This document shows, piece after piece, positions 26,601 through 33,441 of a DNA stretch of 38,226 nucleotides (the first letter of the stretch is position 1; each line of letters starts with the position of its first letter). The notes below the pieces were generated by a model, which worked only from the letters and a program-made list of their open reading frames with translations, did no database searches and was not told where the DNA came from. A program made the translations under genes and the position numbers. Source of the stretch: an uncultured Pelagibacteraceae bacterium (GTDB lineage Bacteria > Pseudomonadota > Alphaproteobacteria > Pelagibacterales > AG-422-B15); contig CACMLX010000001.1 in NCBI GenBank assembly GCA_902614655.1, forward strand, positions 133,127 through 171,352, given 5' to 3'.

Positions 26601-29545
26601 ACGTCGCAATGGCGCCTGATTTTGCTGCTGATTTTGCTGAAAATGCAGCTACTGCAAATCCAGATTTGAGCCCAGAACAACTAGATGCATTAGTAGATAA
26701 CTTTGCGGGTAATGCTGTTGGAGCAATTGCTCAAGGAATGGCAGCTGGTGACCCTGATATAGCAGGTGATATGGCTGGCATCATGATGGATGCTGCTATG
26801 GCTAATCCTGAGATGGCTGAAAATTTTGTAGGCGAGATTGCAGGTGGTATGGCCGCAGGTGCTCCACAACAAGCAGGTGAAATTGCTGTTGGAATGATGG
26901 AGGCAAATCCAGACATGGCTGGAGATATTGCTGGTGGAGCCGCTTCTGGAAATCCTCAAGTTGCAGCAGGTGTTGCAATGGAAATGGTTGGAGCAGATCC
27001 GAGTTTAGTTAATGATATTGCTGGTGGAGTTGCTGAAATGGCACCTGCCACAGCCGGTGGAGTTGTTGGCGCAATGGTTGCTGATAATCCTGATGTTGCT
27101 GCTGGTGTAATTGATGCAGCAATGACAGCAAATCCAGCCGCTGCTGGCGCTGTTGCTGGAGGAGTTTTAGCGGCTGTTCCTGATGGAGAGGCTGCTGTTG
27201 GAATTATGCAAGAAGTTGCTGCCGCTAATCCAGATGCAGCCGGAGCTTTTGCAGGTGGAATGGCGCAAGCCAACCCTGCTGCAGCAGGCGAAATAGCCGG
27301 TAGCCTTGCAGCTATTGATCCAGCACTTGCTGGAGATATGGCAGGAGCTATGGCAACCGCTAACCCAGCTGCTGCAACTTTAGTTGCTGCAGGTGTTGCT
27401 GAACTCGCACCTGATGCCGTGGGCGCAATTGCGGGCTCTATGGCAGATGCAAACCCTGCTATTGCAGGACAAGTTGCTGCAGGTATGGCCCAATTTGATC
27501 CTGGTGCGGCTGCACAGTTTGCGGGTGATTTAGTTGCCGCTAATCCTGAAATGGCTGCAAATATTGCAAGTGGAATGGCACAGCTAGCTACACAAGGTGG
27601 TATGGCAGATCTTGCTGGAGAGTTTATGGGCCAAATGGCTGCTGCAAACCCTGAGATGGCTGGAATGATGGCTGCTGGTATGACACAAATGATGGGTAAT
27701 CAAGGCGCAGCATTCATGGCAGATATGGGTGACGTAATGGGAGCTGATATGGCTGCACAATTACAAGCTGATATGCAAACTCAAATGGCTGACATGCAAT
27801 CAATGATGCAAAATGCTATGCAAGGTGGAGAAATGTTCATGGGACCAATGATGACTGCAGACATGATGGGCCCAGCAGACTTTGGTGGTATGATGGATAT
27901 GGATATGGGTATGCTCCCTGGTATGGATATGGGCATGGGGCCAATGATGGGACCTATGGATCCAATGATGGGCATGATGGGACCTATGGACCCTATGATG
28001 GGTATGGGACCTATGATGGGACCAGATCCAATGATGATGGGCATGGACCCTATGATGATGGGAATGCCTGGACCTATGATGGGACCGGATCCAATGATGA
28101 TGGGTGGTATGCCTGGAATGGGACCTATGATGGGACCAGATCCAATGATGCAACTGGGTATGGACATGGGTATGGACCCAATGATGATGATGACTGATCC
28201 AATGGCGGCAATGAATATGGGTATGGACATGATGATGAATGACCCTGCCATGATGCAAATGGGGATGGATTTCTTTGGCGGCCCTGAAAATATGATGAAT
28301 GAAATGATGATGGGCATGAACGATATGATGATGAGCGGTATGCCTGGAATGGGTCCTATGATGGGACCAGATCCAATGATGGGTGGTATGCCTGGAATGG
28401 GACCTATGATGGGACCAGCAATGCCTATGGGCCCTATGGATTATGGGCCTATGCCTGGAATGGGACCAATGATAGATCCAATGACTGGCGCAATGATGCC
28501 TGGAATGCCAATGGATACGCAAATGGGCTTAGATATGTTAGTTGCGCAGGGAATGGACCCTGCAATGGCTACTCAGCTTGGAATGATGGATGACCCATTT
28601 GGAATGATGCCTATGCCTGGAATGGGTCCAATGGTAGATCCAATGTCTGGTGCAATGATGCCTATGCCTGGAATGGGACCAATGATAGATCCAATGACTG
28701 GCGTTCCAACAATGAGTGGATTTAATGCGGGAATGGAAGGCATGGATCCTATGAATCCAATGAATCCAATGAACCCAATGAATCCAATGGCGCCTTTGTA
28801 TGATCCCTCAGTAATGAACATGGTTGAAGGTATGGGGTTTGAGTTTGGACCATTGGATCCAATGAACCCGATGAATCCAATGGGACCAGAAATGCCTATG
28901 GGACCAGGAATGCCAATGGCACCAATGGGACCAGAAGTGCCAATGGGACCAGGAATGCCTATGGGACCAGAAATTCCAATGGGACCAGCAATGCCTATGG
29001 GGCCAGAAATGCCAATGGGACCAGCAGAACCTATGCAAGGAAGTGATCCTGCTGAGGCTATTAATTTTGCAGGAATTTTGTTTAACGGTATTCAATATGA
29101 GGCAGGACCTGCGGGATGGTATTTATATCAAGCCGCGCTAATGAATCCTGGAGCTCCACCACCGGGACCAGGCTTACCAATGGTTCATGAGTCAACACCT
29201 GATCAGGATTTCTTTAACGGTTCTCCTGGACAACCAGATACTTTTGTATTCACACTCGGTCAAGGACCAGGAGCTGGGACATCCGATGAATCTGCCATCG
29301 CTGCGAACATGCCTGCTGCTGATAATATAGTGAATTTTTCCAGAGGTGATGGTGACAAAATCAAGTTGTATGATGTTGATGGTGTGACTCTAATTTCAGA
29401 TCCAATTACCATTAATGCAACTCTTGGCGCCACATCCATGGGTGGAATGACAGCTGTCTATAAACTTGGAACAAGTGAGGTTGTATTCACTAGTAACAGT
29501 GCTGACATTATATCATTATCAGACGCTGACTTCACCATAGTTTAG
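20669..29545 (+). CDS. Giant Ala-rich repeat protein with Met-rich region and type I secretion-like C-terminus
   Basis: A 2958-residue protein with no signal peptide, expected to leave the cell by type I secretion. Four parts are visible. Residues 1-34 are a short acidic N-terminus. Residues about 35-2340 are Ala-rich repeats with a 15-residue period, roughly A-N/A-P-E/D-x-A-A-x-I-A-x-x-M-A-E; Asn/Ala-Pro-Glu looks like a helix start, so each unit should be one short helix. Gln/Glu-rich, coiled-coil-like breaks occur near 214-290 and 436-510, and Met-rich 'MMEQMAEI' units near 715-870. Residues 2389-2789 are about 35 percent Met, the rest mostly Pro, Gly, Asp. Residues 2790-2958 end in 'PDTFVFTLGQG', 'NIVNFSRGDGDKIKLYD' and a hydrophobic tail 'SDADFTIV', as in RTX/serralysin-type secretion domains. 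There are no GGxGxD calcium repeats. I saw one Cys (328). Surface adhesin or filament is a guess. Confidence 0.88.
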   Translation: MPVTPAEAQEFFQEVAAAGSPEEQQALIQNYAANNDNPDEMLAAVVQANPAAAQQIATVTAQAIPEQAAEIAGAIAAAAPAAANATAAAMAAAVPDIAEDVASDVVQNAPAAAGAVATSLTQINPEGAAEMAAAIAEVAPAAAGAVATAVAQAAPEHAVDAAASMAAANPAAASGAASAVAAADPEAASQVATAMAQAAPEAAAAVAAGVASGVAQAAVAEVNQETAQANAEVQADAQAQVAETGQEGLADIQADLQETLLENNQAGQEAALEASQAATQEIIAEMIEMNPDAAAEIIAGTAASNPDAAAEMVQEMMASNPEGAVELCADIAEANPAAAALATEAIIEAAPEQAIEATAAMAEVAPAAAGAAAEVMAELAPDQAGEAAMAMQEAAPEAAAAIAGGVAQGNPEVAAEVATEMAAADPEAAADIATGVAVAAQANAAQEIAAAQVEAQAQVADATADLQVDLTSDDPNVVAQAQAAIAEVQDAAQEIIAEAQGAAAEVAQELAGDIAGAMMEANPEAIGDIAEQIAESAPGAAEGVMGAIAEVAPEQAVEAAATMADANPVTAGAAVGVVSEALPELATEAAVAMAEAAPSAAANIAATVAQANPEAATEIASEMAAVAAGNENFSQDEALAMQTAIATQVASAAPEAAAEVAGAMVDAMTAVDGNASEGALAEAAAAMTANVASAATQAAPEQAAQLADTMMEQMSEIPGIEIDTLAETGANMTSSMATAAVQANPEAAAEIVGDMMTAMEVVQEADGFSELSDISRNFDMGEQMAQMATNIATQAAAASPEIAAEVAGAMMEQMAEISGAPADFDPAEQMAEMTANIATAVAAADPEAAGEIAGQMMEQMADIPGVSPEDMADFNADMAAQVAQVAPETAGEVLGAMAAADPGAAAELATAMAEANPAAAGEAMAGLAEAAPELVADVAGAVAEAAPELSGALAAGVASGNPEVAAEAALALAEANPDAAAQIAASTAAANPEFAAEVTAAMADANPDAAADMAAAVAQFAPDAAASVASELISNDPEAAGELAAAMAEANPAAAGDIAGALMESAPEQAVAAAAAMAEASPAAAASAAQGMAAVVADSGLFDGGNADIATQAAAAMAEAAPEVAASVAAGIASGNPEMAADVAVAMAEAAPDAASAIAGGMARSAPDAVGDVIGAMADANPDALNDIATGVAQIAPAAAGDAMAAVVDANPEAAVAAATAMAAANPAAAQDITAAIIEVDPAAAADTAAALAEAVPQAAGMIAAGVAEAAPEAAADVAGSLAEANPAAAALIATSVAQAAPELAGDIAADMAAVNPEAMAGAVANIAATVAAADPDLAADIAGEMAAINPNAAGAIANVVSAQAPEAAAEAAAALIQANPDAAGAIAAGVAAQAPEAAADAATALVEANPDAAAAIVGGMANANPDAVADVAGAMMEAAPDAAAAMAGAVAQAAPEMAGDMAAAIAESNPELAVEAAAAMAEANPAAAQMAAEGMMEAAPELAADAANAMAAAAPEAAADIAGGMAMANPEAAADIAGAMVAANPEIAGDIATGVAMAAPVAMENVANTLIEANPEATATMAAVLAETAPGAADNMMSSVAELNPDAALAVAGAMAEANPMAAEGTAGAIADALPNIAADAAGAMAAANPDVAGDIAVGMAGANPEIAGDIAGAMMDAAPEAAQGIAQGIATAAPDQAADVAGAMAEANPEFAGDIAGGMAAGDPGQAAEIATAMAAANPEAAADIAGGVAEFAPSAAGDVAGAMVEANPDAATDMAAAMAEANPIAAGAAMGAMAEAAPEIAADAASAMVAANPDAAGLAAQSLADAAPELVAEAATAMMDAAPDAAGAIAGGVARGDADIAAQVATDMVNANPELMGDIAGGVAQMAPGAAGDVAGAMVEANPDGAADMAAAVAENVPGAAGAVAGAIAEADPALAAEAAGAMMEANPAAASAAAAGMANAAPEVAGDVAGAMMDVAMAPDFAADFAENAATANPDLSPEQLDALVDNFAGNAVGAIAQGMAAGDPDIAGDMAGIMMDAAMANPEMAENFVGEIAGGMAAGAPQQAGEIAVGMMEANPDMAGDIAGGAASGNPQVAAGVAMEMVGADPSLVNDIAGGVAEMAPATAGGVVGAMVADNPDVAAGVIDAAMTANPAAAGAVAGGVLAAVPDGEAAVGIMQEVAAANPDAAGAFAGGMAQANPAAAGEIAGSLAAIDPALAGDMAGAMATANPAAATLVAAGVAELAPDAVGAIAGSMADANPAIAGQVAAGMAQFDPGAAAQFAGDLVAANPEMAANIASGMAQLATQGGMADLAGEFMGQMAAANPEMAGMMAAGMTQMMGNQGAAFMADMGDVMGADMAAQLQADMQTQMADMQSMMQNAMQGGEMFMGPMMTADMMGPADFGGMMDMDMGMLPGMDMGMGPMMGPMDPMMGMMGPMDPMMGMGPMMGPDPMMMGMDPMMMGMPGPMMGPDPMMMGGMPGMGPMMGPDPMMQLGMDMGMDPMMMMTDPMAAMNMGMDMMMNDPAMMQMGMDFFGGPENMMNEMMMGMNDMMMSGMPGMGPMMGPDPMMGGMPGMGPMMGPAMPMGPMDYGPMPGMGPMIDPMTGAMMPGMPMDTQMGLDMLVAQGMDPAMATQLGMMDDPFGMMPMPGMGPMVDPMSGAMMPMPGMGPMIDPMTGVPTMSGFNAGMEGMDPMNPMNPMNPMNPMAPLYDPSVMNMVEGMGFEFGPLDPMNPMNPMGPEMPMGPGMPMAPMGPEVPMGPGMPMGPEIPMGPAMPMGPEMPMGPAEPMQGSDPAEAINFAGILFNGIQYEAGPAGWYLYQAALMNPGAPPPGPGLPMVHESTPDQDFFNGSPGQPDTFVFTLGQGPGAGTSDESAIAANMPAADNIVNFSRGDGDKIKLYDVDGVTLISDPITINATLGATSMGGMTAVYKLGTSEVVFTSNSADIISLSDADFTIV
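20771..27688 (+). repeat. Tandem array of about 45-base / 15-residue Ala-rich units
   Basis: Successive units such as 'ANPDAAAQIAASTAA', 'ANPEFAAEVTAAMAD' and 'ANPDAAADMAAAVAQ' (around 23590-23730) are each exactly 15 residues, giving on the order of 140 copies. Third codon positions vary among GCT, GCA, GCC and GCG, so the units are protein-level repeats diverged at DNA level rather than a fresh tandem expansion. The region is visibly richer in GC than its neighbours because of the alanine codons. Confidence 0.9.
27836..29035 (+). repeat. Met/Pro/Gly low-complexity region with near-identical DNA repeats
   Basis: A unit beginning GGACCTATGATGGGACCAGA recurs almost unchanged at 28007, 28070, 28121, 28352 and 28400. 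Another, CCTGGAATGGGACCAATGAT, recurs near 28454, 28617 (one base different) and 28667. NPM triplets are repeated at about 28750-28790. Unlike the Ala repeats upstream, these are close to identical in DNA, which suggests more recent slippage or duplication. Confidence 0.85.
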
Positions 29546-29565
29546 GTAATTGCCTCTTTCTTAAG

Positions 29566-29591
29566 CTATGGTTTTCATTACAGTTCCATAG
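29566..29591 (+). other. Small hairpin between the giant gene and its exporter
   Basis: CTATGG (29566-29571) can pair with CCATAG (29586-29591) around a 14-base loop. No T-run follows, so it is not an intrinsic terminator; it could be a processing or stability element. Low certainty. Confidence 0.3.
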
Positions 29592-29606
29592 TAAGGTCTG
29601 CTCGGT

Positions 29607-31253
29607 ATGCTGTTCGTTTTTAAAAAAATATATATAAATCGATTACTCTTTTTTAAGATATTGTTTGCTTCATTTTTAGTAAACATTCTTGCGCTCGCTA
29701 CACCAATATACGTTATACAAGTCCTGCAGAGATACATTGCCTATGGAGTCTTTTCTACACTTGTAACCCTATTTTGTGGAATAGTTTTTATAGTTATTTT
29801 TGAATTTTTTTTCAAAAATATACGGCATCGTATGGCTAGACAATACGAGTTAGAAAATATTATTTTTACAAATCAAGTTTTGAATAAATTTGTTACTATT
29901 AAATCTCAAATATATGAATTATCAAATAAATTTCGAATTGATATCATCAACCATCATTTAGGAAATATTCAAAACACTTTCTCAGCAAGCAACATAATTT
30001 CAATTTTAGACGTACCTTTCACCATCGTTTTTCTAATTGCTCTTTTTTTAATACACTATCAATTAGGACTAATTACTATTTTCTTTCTGGGACTTCCATT
30101 TGTAATTAATAAATTTATAAATGCTCGATTAAACAGTTTATCAAAGGTTGCTATTTTAGATAATAATAATTCGTACAAACTTTTTGAAAATGTTCTAACA
30201 AGAAATATTACGATTAAATACTTTAAGATTATTAATTTGATTAATAAGTCATGGAATTTGATTGCTAATAAGATGGCAAACACAAAAGAAAACCTTGAGT
30301 CAGAAAAAAATATTTTAAGTTCTTTGTCTGGCTTAACAGCATCACTTTTGACAGTTTTTATTATTGGTTGGGGAGCCACTTTAGCAGTAGCAGGAGAAAT
30401 ATCTGTTGGAGCTTTGATTGGTGCAAATATATTAGCCGCAAGAGCTCTGATGCCCATAAATCGTTATTTATTACTTCAAGAAAATCTATCAAAAATGGAA
30501 GACTCGTATCGAGAGTTAACTCAATATTCTAAATTTGCCTCAGAAAAAACTGAGGGTAGACAGTTATCAGAATTAAAGGGTGAGATAAAGGTCAAAGATG
30601 CATATTTTCAATATCCGGATCAAAAAAATCCAATTTTTGAAGCCTTAAGTTTTGAGGTGGTTCCTGGTCAGATAACAGTAATTATAGGATATAATGGATC
30701 AGGTAAAACTACTCTTATCAAATCGCTTGTAGGAATTCTGGATTTTACAAGAGGAAATTTTTTTCTTGATAATGTTGAAGTTTCACAGCTCTATGAAAAA
30801 TGGTATAGAGAAAAAATTATTTACTCGCCGCAAGAACCACAATTTATAGATGGCTCTATCAGGGACAACATTATTGGTGAAAACAAAATAGATCAAGAGA
30901 ACTTAGTTAAGATATTAAAGGAAGTAGATCTCATCAATTTCATTAACAGCGAACAAAATGGAATAAATAAACAATTAGATAATAGGGGGGAACAATTGCC
31001 TTTAGGCATAAGAAAAAGAATGTCCTTAGCAAGAGCTTTGATTAATGATGGGACATTGGCATATCTAGATGAACCTACGGAAGGATTAGATAAGGAAGGA
31101 AAAAAAGCTGTTTTAGATATTATAAAAAGGCTTAAAGTACAAAAAAAAACCATATTAATTGCATCAAATGACCAAGAAATTATTAATTCTGCAAATATAC
31201 TTATTGATTTAAACTCAAAACCAAAGCCTATAATAGTAAAGCAAAAGAATTGA
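29607..31253 (+). CDS. Type I secretion ABC exporter (PrtD-like) with degenerate ATPase motifs
   Basis: Inner-membrane exporter, 548 residues, with a transmembrane domain fused to an ATPase as in PrtD/HlyB, without an N-terminal C39 peptidase. Membrane segments lie at about 15-40, 50-72, 132-152, 155-172, 245-265 and 270-290. Walker A is GYNGSGKTT (361-369), the Q-loop is 'YSPQEPQFIDGSIRDNI', and Walker B is 'LAYLDEP' with Asp488 and Glu489. Two motifs are unusual: the signature reads LPLGI (464-468) instead of LSGGQ, and the H-loop position holds Asn521 ('TILIASNDQE') instead of His. It starts 61 bases after the giant gene and is followed after 4 bases by hlyD, so it is very likely the giant protein's exporter. 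Confidence 0.9.
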   Translation: MLFVFKKIYINRLLFFKILFASFLVNILALATPIYVIQVLQRYIAYGVFSTLVTLFCGIVFIVIFEFFFKNIRHRMARQYELENIIFTNQVLNKFVTIKSQIYELSNKFRIDIINHHLGNIQNTFSASNIISILDVPFTIVFLIALFLIHYQLGLITIFFLGLPFVINKFINARLNSLSKVAILDNNNSYKLFENVLTRNITIKYFKIINLINKSWNLIANKMANTKENLESEKNILSSLSGLTASLLTVFIIGWGATLAVAGEISVGALIGANILAARALMPINRYLLLQENLSKMEDSYRELTQYSKFASEKTEGRQLSELKGEIKVKDAYFQYPDQKNPIFEALSFEVVPGQITVIIGYNGSGKTTLIKSLVGILDFTRGNFFLDNVEVSQLYEKWYREKIIYSPQEPQFIDGSIRDNIIGENKIDQENLVKILKEVDLINFINSEQNGINKQLDNRGEQLPLGIRKRMSLARALINDGTLAYLDEPTEGLDKEGKKAVLDIIKRLKVQKKTILIASNDQEIINSANILIDLNSKPKPIIVKQKN

Positions 31254-31257
31254 CAAA

Positions 31258-32463
31258 ATGAATAAAAATTTAAATGAGAAATACGAAAAAACTACTAACT
31301 TATTATTTTATAGTTTTTCAGGCTTTCTATTAACCTTAATTATTTGGGCATTTGTATTTCAAATAGATATTGTTAGTAATGCTGAAGGTCAAGTCATACC
31401 TGTAGGAGAGATAAAGACGATTCAACACTTAGAAGGAGGCATTATTGAAAAAATATTAGTCAAGGAAAGTGAATATGTTGAAATAGGCCAGCCTCTAGTA
31501 GTTCTTGCGGCGACAGCAAGTGAAGTTGATGTAGAAGAGTTGCAGGTAAGAATGGATACTCAAATTATAAAATCAATAAGATTAGAGTCTGAAATAAACA
31601 ATTTTGATATTCCAATTTTTCCAGAAGAATTATCATCTAAAAGAGAAAAGATAATTAATAAGTCAATGGAATTGTTTTTAAGTCGCCAAAAAACATTCAA
31701 TGGCAACCTAAAAGAAATTGATACATTAGCAGGTAAGGCTCAAACAGATGTAGATATCCTGTTAAGACAAGCTGAAATGAGTCAACAATTAATGGAAGAG
31801 CAGGTTACGTCTGAGTTTGCTCACCTCAATATTCTTAAGGAGCTTAATAATGCAAAGGGAGTTCTTGAGGAAACAATTGAGAAGAGAGAGAACTATATTA
31901 ATGAATTTATTGAGGAAGCTCGTAATGAACTTCAAATCGCGCAACGAGAGCTTTCTCAATCTGAAGAGACTATGAAAAAATTAAGAGATAGCTTGAACAG
32001 AACCACTATTACCGCACCAGTGGATGGAGTTGTTAAAAATTTATTTTTTGTGACAGAGGGCGGAGTAATACAGCCTGGTGGCTCTATTTTAGATTTGGTA
32101 CCTACAAAAGACAGTTTAATTGTTGAGGCAAGATTGCCTAATAGTGATATTGGGTTTGTAAAAATAAACCAAGAAGCTGTTGTTAAGCTCTCTTCGGCTG
32201 ACTCAGTTAATTTTGGACAAATTAATGGACGTGTAATTCAAATCAGCCCTGATACTGAGGAAGATGAGAATGACAAGAGGATTGTTTTTTATAAGATCCT
32301 TGTTGAAACAGACCAAAACTTCTTTGAGAGCAAAAATAGAGTTTATCAATTAGTGCCTGGTGTCAAGGTTGTTGCTAGCATTCAAATAGGGCAAAGAACA
32401 GTTGCAAATTACCTGCTTTCTCCATTTATGGATACAATGGATCAAACATTTCAAGAAAGGTAA
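31258..32463 (+). CDS. HlyD-family membrane-fusion protein
   Basis: Periplasmic adaptor (401 residues) linking the ABC exporter to a TolC-type channel in type I secretion. An N-terminal cytoplasmic tail is followed by one membrane segment (about 16-36). The first half-lipoyl block is 'GEIKTIQHLEGGIIEKILVK' (50-69), the helical hairpin is about 95-255 with many Glu, Lys and Gln, and the second half-lipoyl block is 'TITAPVDGVVKNLFFVTEGG'. The C-terminal beta domain ends near 'YQLVPGVKVVASIQIGQRTV', the usual HlyD ending. It starts 4 bases after the exporter stop. Confidence 0.94.
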   Translation: MNKNLNEKYEKTTNLLFYSFSGFLLTLIIWAFVFQIDIVSNAEGQVIPVGEIKTIQHLEGGIIEKILVKESEYVEIGQPLVVLAATASEVDVEELQVRMDTQIIKSIRLESEINNFDIPIFPEELSSKREKIINKSMELFLSRQKTFNGNLKEIDTLAGKAQTDVDILLRQAEMSQQLMEEQVTSEFAHLNILKELNNAKGVLEETIEKRENYINEFIEEARNELQIAQRELSQSEETMKKLRDSLNRTTITAPVDGVVKNLFFVTEGGVIQPGGSILDLVPTKDSLIVEARLPNSDIGFVKINQEAVVKLSSADSVNFGQINGRVIQISPDTEEDENDKRIVFYKILVETDQNFFESKNRVYQLVPGVKVVASIQIGQRTVANYLLSPFMDTMDQTFQER

Positions 32464-32505
32464 AAATAATCTATCATTTACGTGATATCATTGTATGATG
32501 TTGTC

Positions 32506-33441
32506 ATGTACCGTACTGCTCTCATATCTTCTTTATTAGTTATTTTTGTCTGTTCATCAATTGCTCATGCAGATGATAGATTGGATCAAATAATACAGAA
32601 TAAAATTACATCTGGTCTTACTAATTTAGGAAATAAAATTGCAGAGTCTATTCCTGGAGAAGGCGATACCGAATTTACAATCTCAGAGCAAGATAATTAT
32701 GATATTAAATTTTCAATTCTAGCCGTTCGTCCAATACTAAAAAACCCATATAGTGGATTAAATAATGAGCATTTATATTTTACTCAATTTCGATTAAGCA
32801 GTCATGAGCCATTTGCCAATGGAGATGAAAGAACCTTATTAAATGCAGGTATCGGCTTCAGAACTCTTGTAAATAACAACAATGCCATATTAGGCGCAAA
32901 CTTATTCCATGACTATGAATTTGACGAAGGGCATCAGAGAGGAAGCATGGGAATTGAATACCTTGCCAATAATTTTCAGTTATATGCAAATATTTATGAC
33001 AGATTGTCTGAAAAAGTTAGTTATACAGTAGGTTCGTCTAACGTTTATGAGGAAGTGTTGAATGGATATGAATTTTCTGTTGTTGGATCTTTACCTTACC
33101 TACCATGGGCAAACGTTATATATAATGGTTATAGCTGGGACAAATCAGGTGCAGACATAGAGGGTGATAAAATTTCTTTAGAAGCTCAAATTATTAATGG
33201 AGTATTATTTGAATATGGTAAAAATGATATTGAGAACAGCTCTGACGATGAAGATTTCTATAAGATCACGTTTAAATGGCCGAGAGATCATTTATCGCCA
33301 ACGCTCGTATCTCATGGAATAACTGAATATGCATTTCCAAAATATAATATGAAAAATGAAATGCTCCATAAAGTTAGAAGAACAAACAATATTATAACTG
33401 AAAAAAATATGGGAGGAGTTTATATAGCTAGATCACAATGA
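32506..33441 (+). CDS. Inverse-autotransporter-type outer-membrane beta-barrel without passenger
   Basis: Starting at ATG 32506 gives 311 residues with a clean signal peptide ending AHA; an upstream in-frame GTG at 32482 would add eight residues and neither start has a good ribosome-binding site. The mature part resembles the beta-domain of intimin/invasin (IAT): 'LYFTQFRLSSHEPFANGDER', 'LNAGIGFRTLVNNNNAILGA', 'NLFHDYEFDEGHQRGSMGIE' and 'YLANNFQLYANIYDRLSEK', with alternating strands and the N-D-x-x-L-G-A-N-x-F-x-D-Y pattern. Proteins of this family normally continue into Ig-like passenger domains; here only about 40 residues follow. It could anchor or receive the giant protein at the surface. 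It overlaps the next gene by 4 bases (ATGA). Confidence 0.82.
   Translation: MYRTALISSLLVIFVCSSIAHADDRLDQIIQNKITSGLTNLGNKIAESIPGEGDTEFTISEQDNYDIKFSILAVRPILKNPYSGLNNEHLYFTQFRLSSHEPFANGDERTLLNAGIGFRTLVNNNNAILGANLFHDYEFDEGHQRGSMGIEYLANNFQLYANIYDRLSEKVSYTVGSSNVYEEVLNGYEFSVVGSLPYLPWANVIYNGYSWDKSGADIEGDKISLEAQIINGVLFEYGKNDIENSSDDEDFYKITFKWPRDHLSPTLVSHGITEYAFPKYNMKNEMLHKVRRTNNIITEKNMGGVYIARSQ

Noticed and set aside
20651-27273. Many open minus-strand frames rich in Gln, Leu, Ser or Ala across the giant gene
   Set aside because: GCT/GCA/GCC alanine codons create no stops on the complement, so long open frames are expected by chance.
27800-28522. A 240-residue His-rich minus-strand reading frame
   Set aside because: It is the complement of Met codons (ATG read as CAT) in the Met-rich part of the giant gene, with no ribosome-binding site of its own; a composition shadow.
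20771-29035. CRISPR array
   Set aside because: The repeats are coding, diverged, and in frame with no unique spacers between identical units.
20669-29545. RTX toxin/adhesin
   Set aside because: No GGxGxDxUx calcium-binding nonapeptides; only the C-terminal secretion-type domain resembles RTX proteins.
29566-29591. Intrinsic terminator after the giant gene
   Set aside because: A six-pair stem with a long loop and no following T-run; kept only as a possible processing hairpin.
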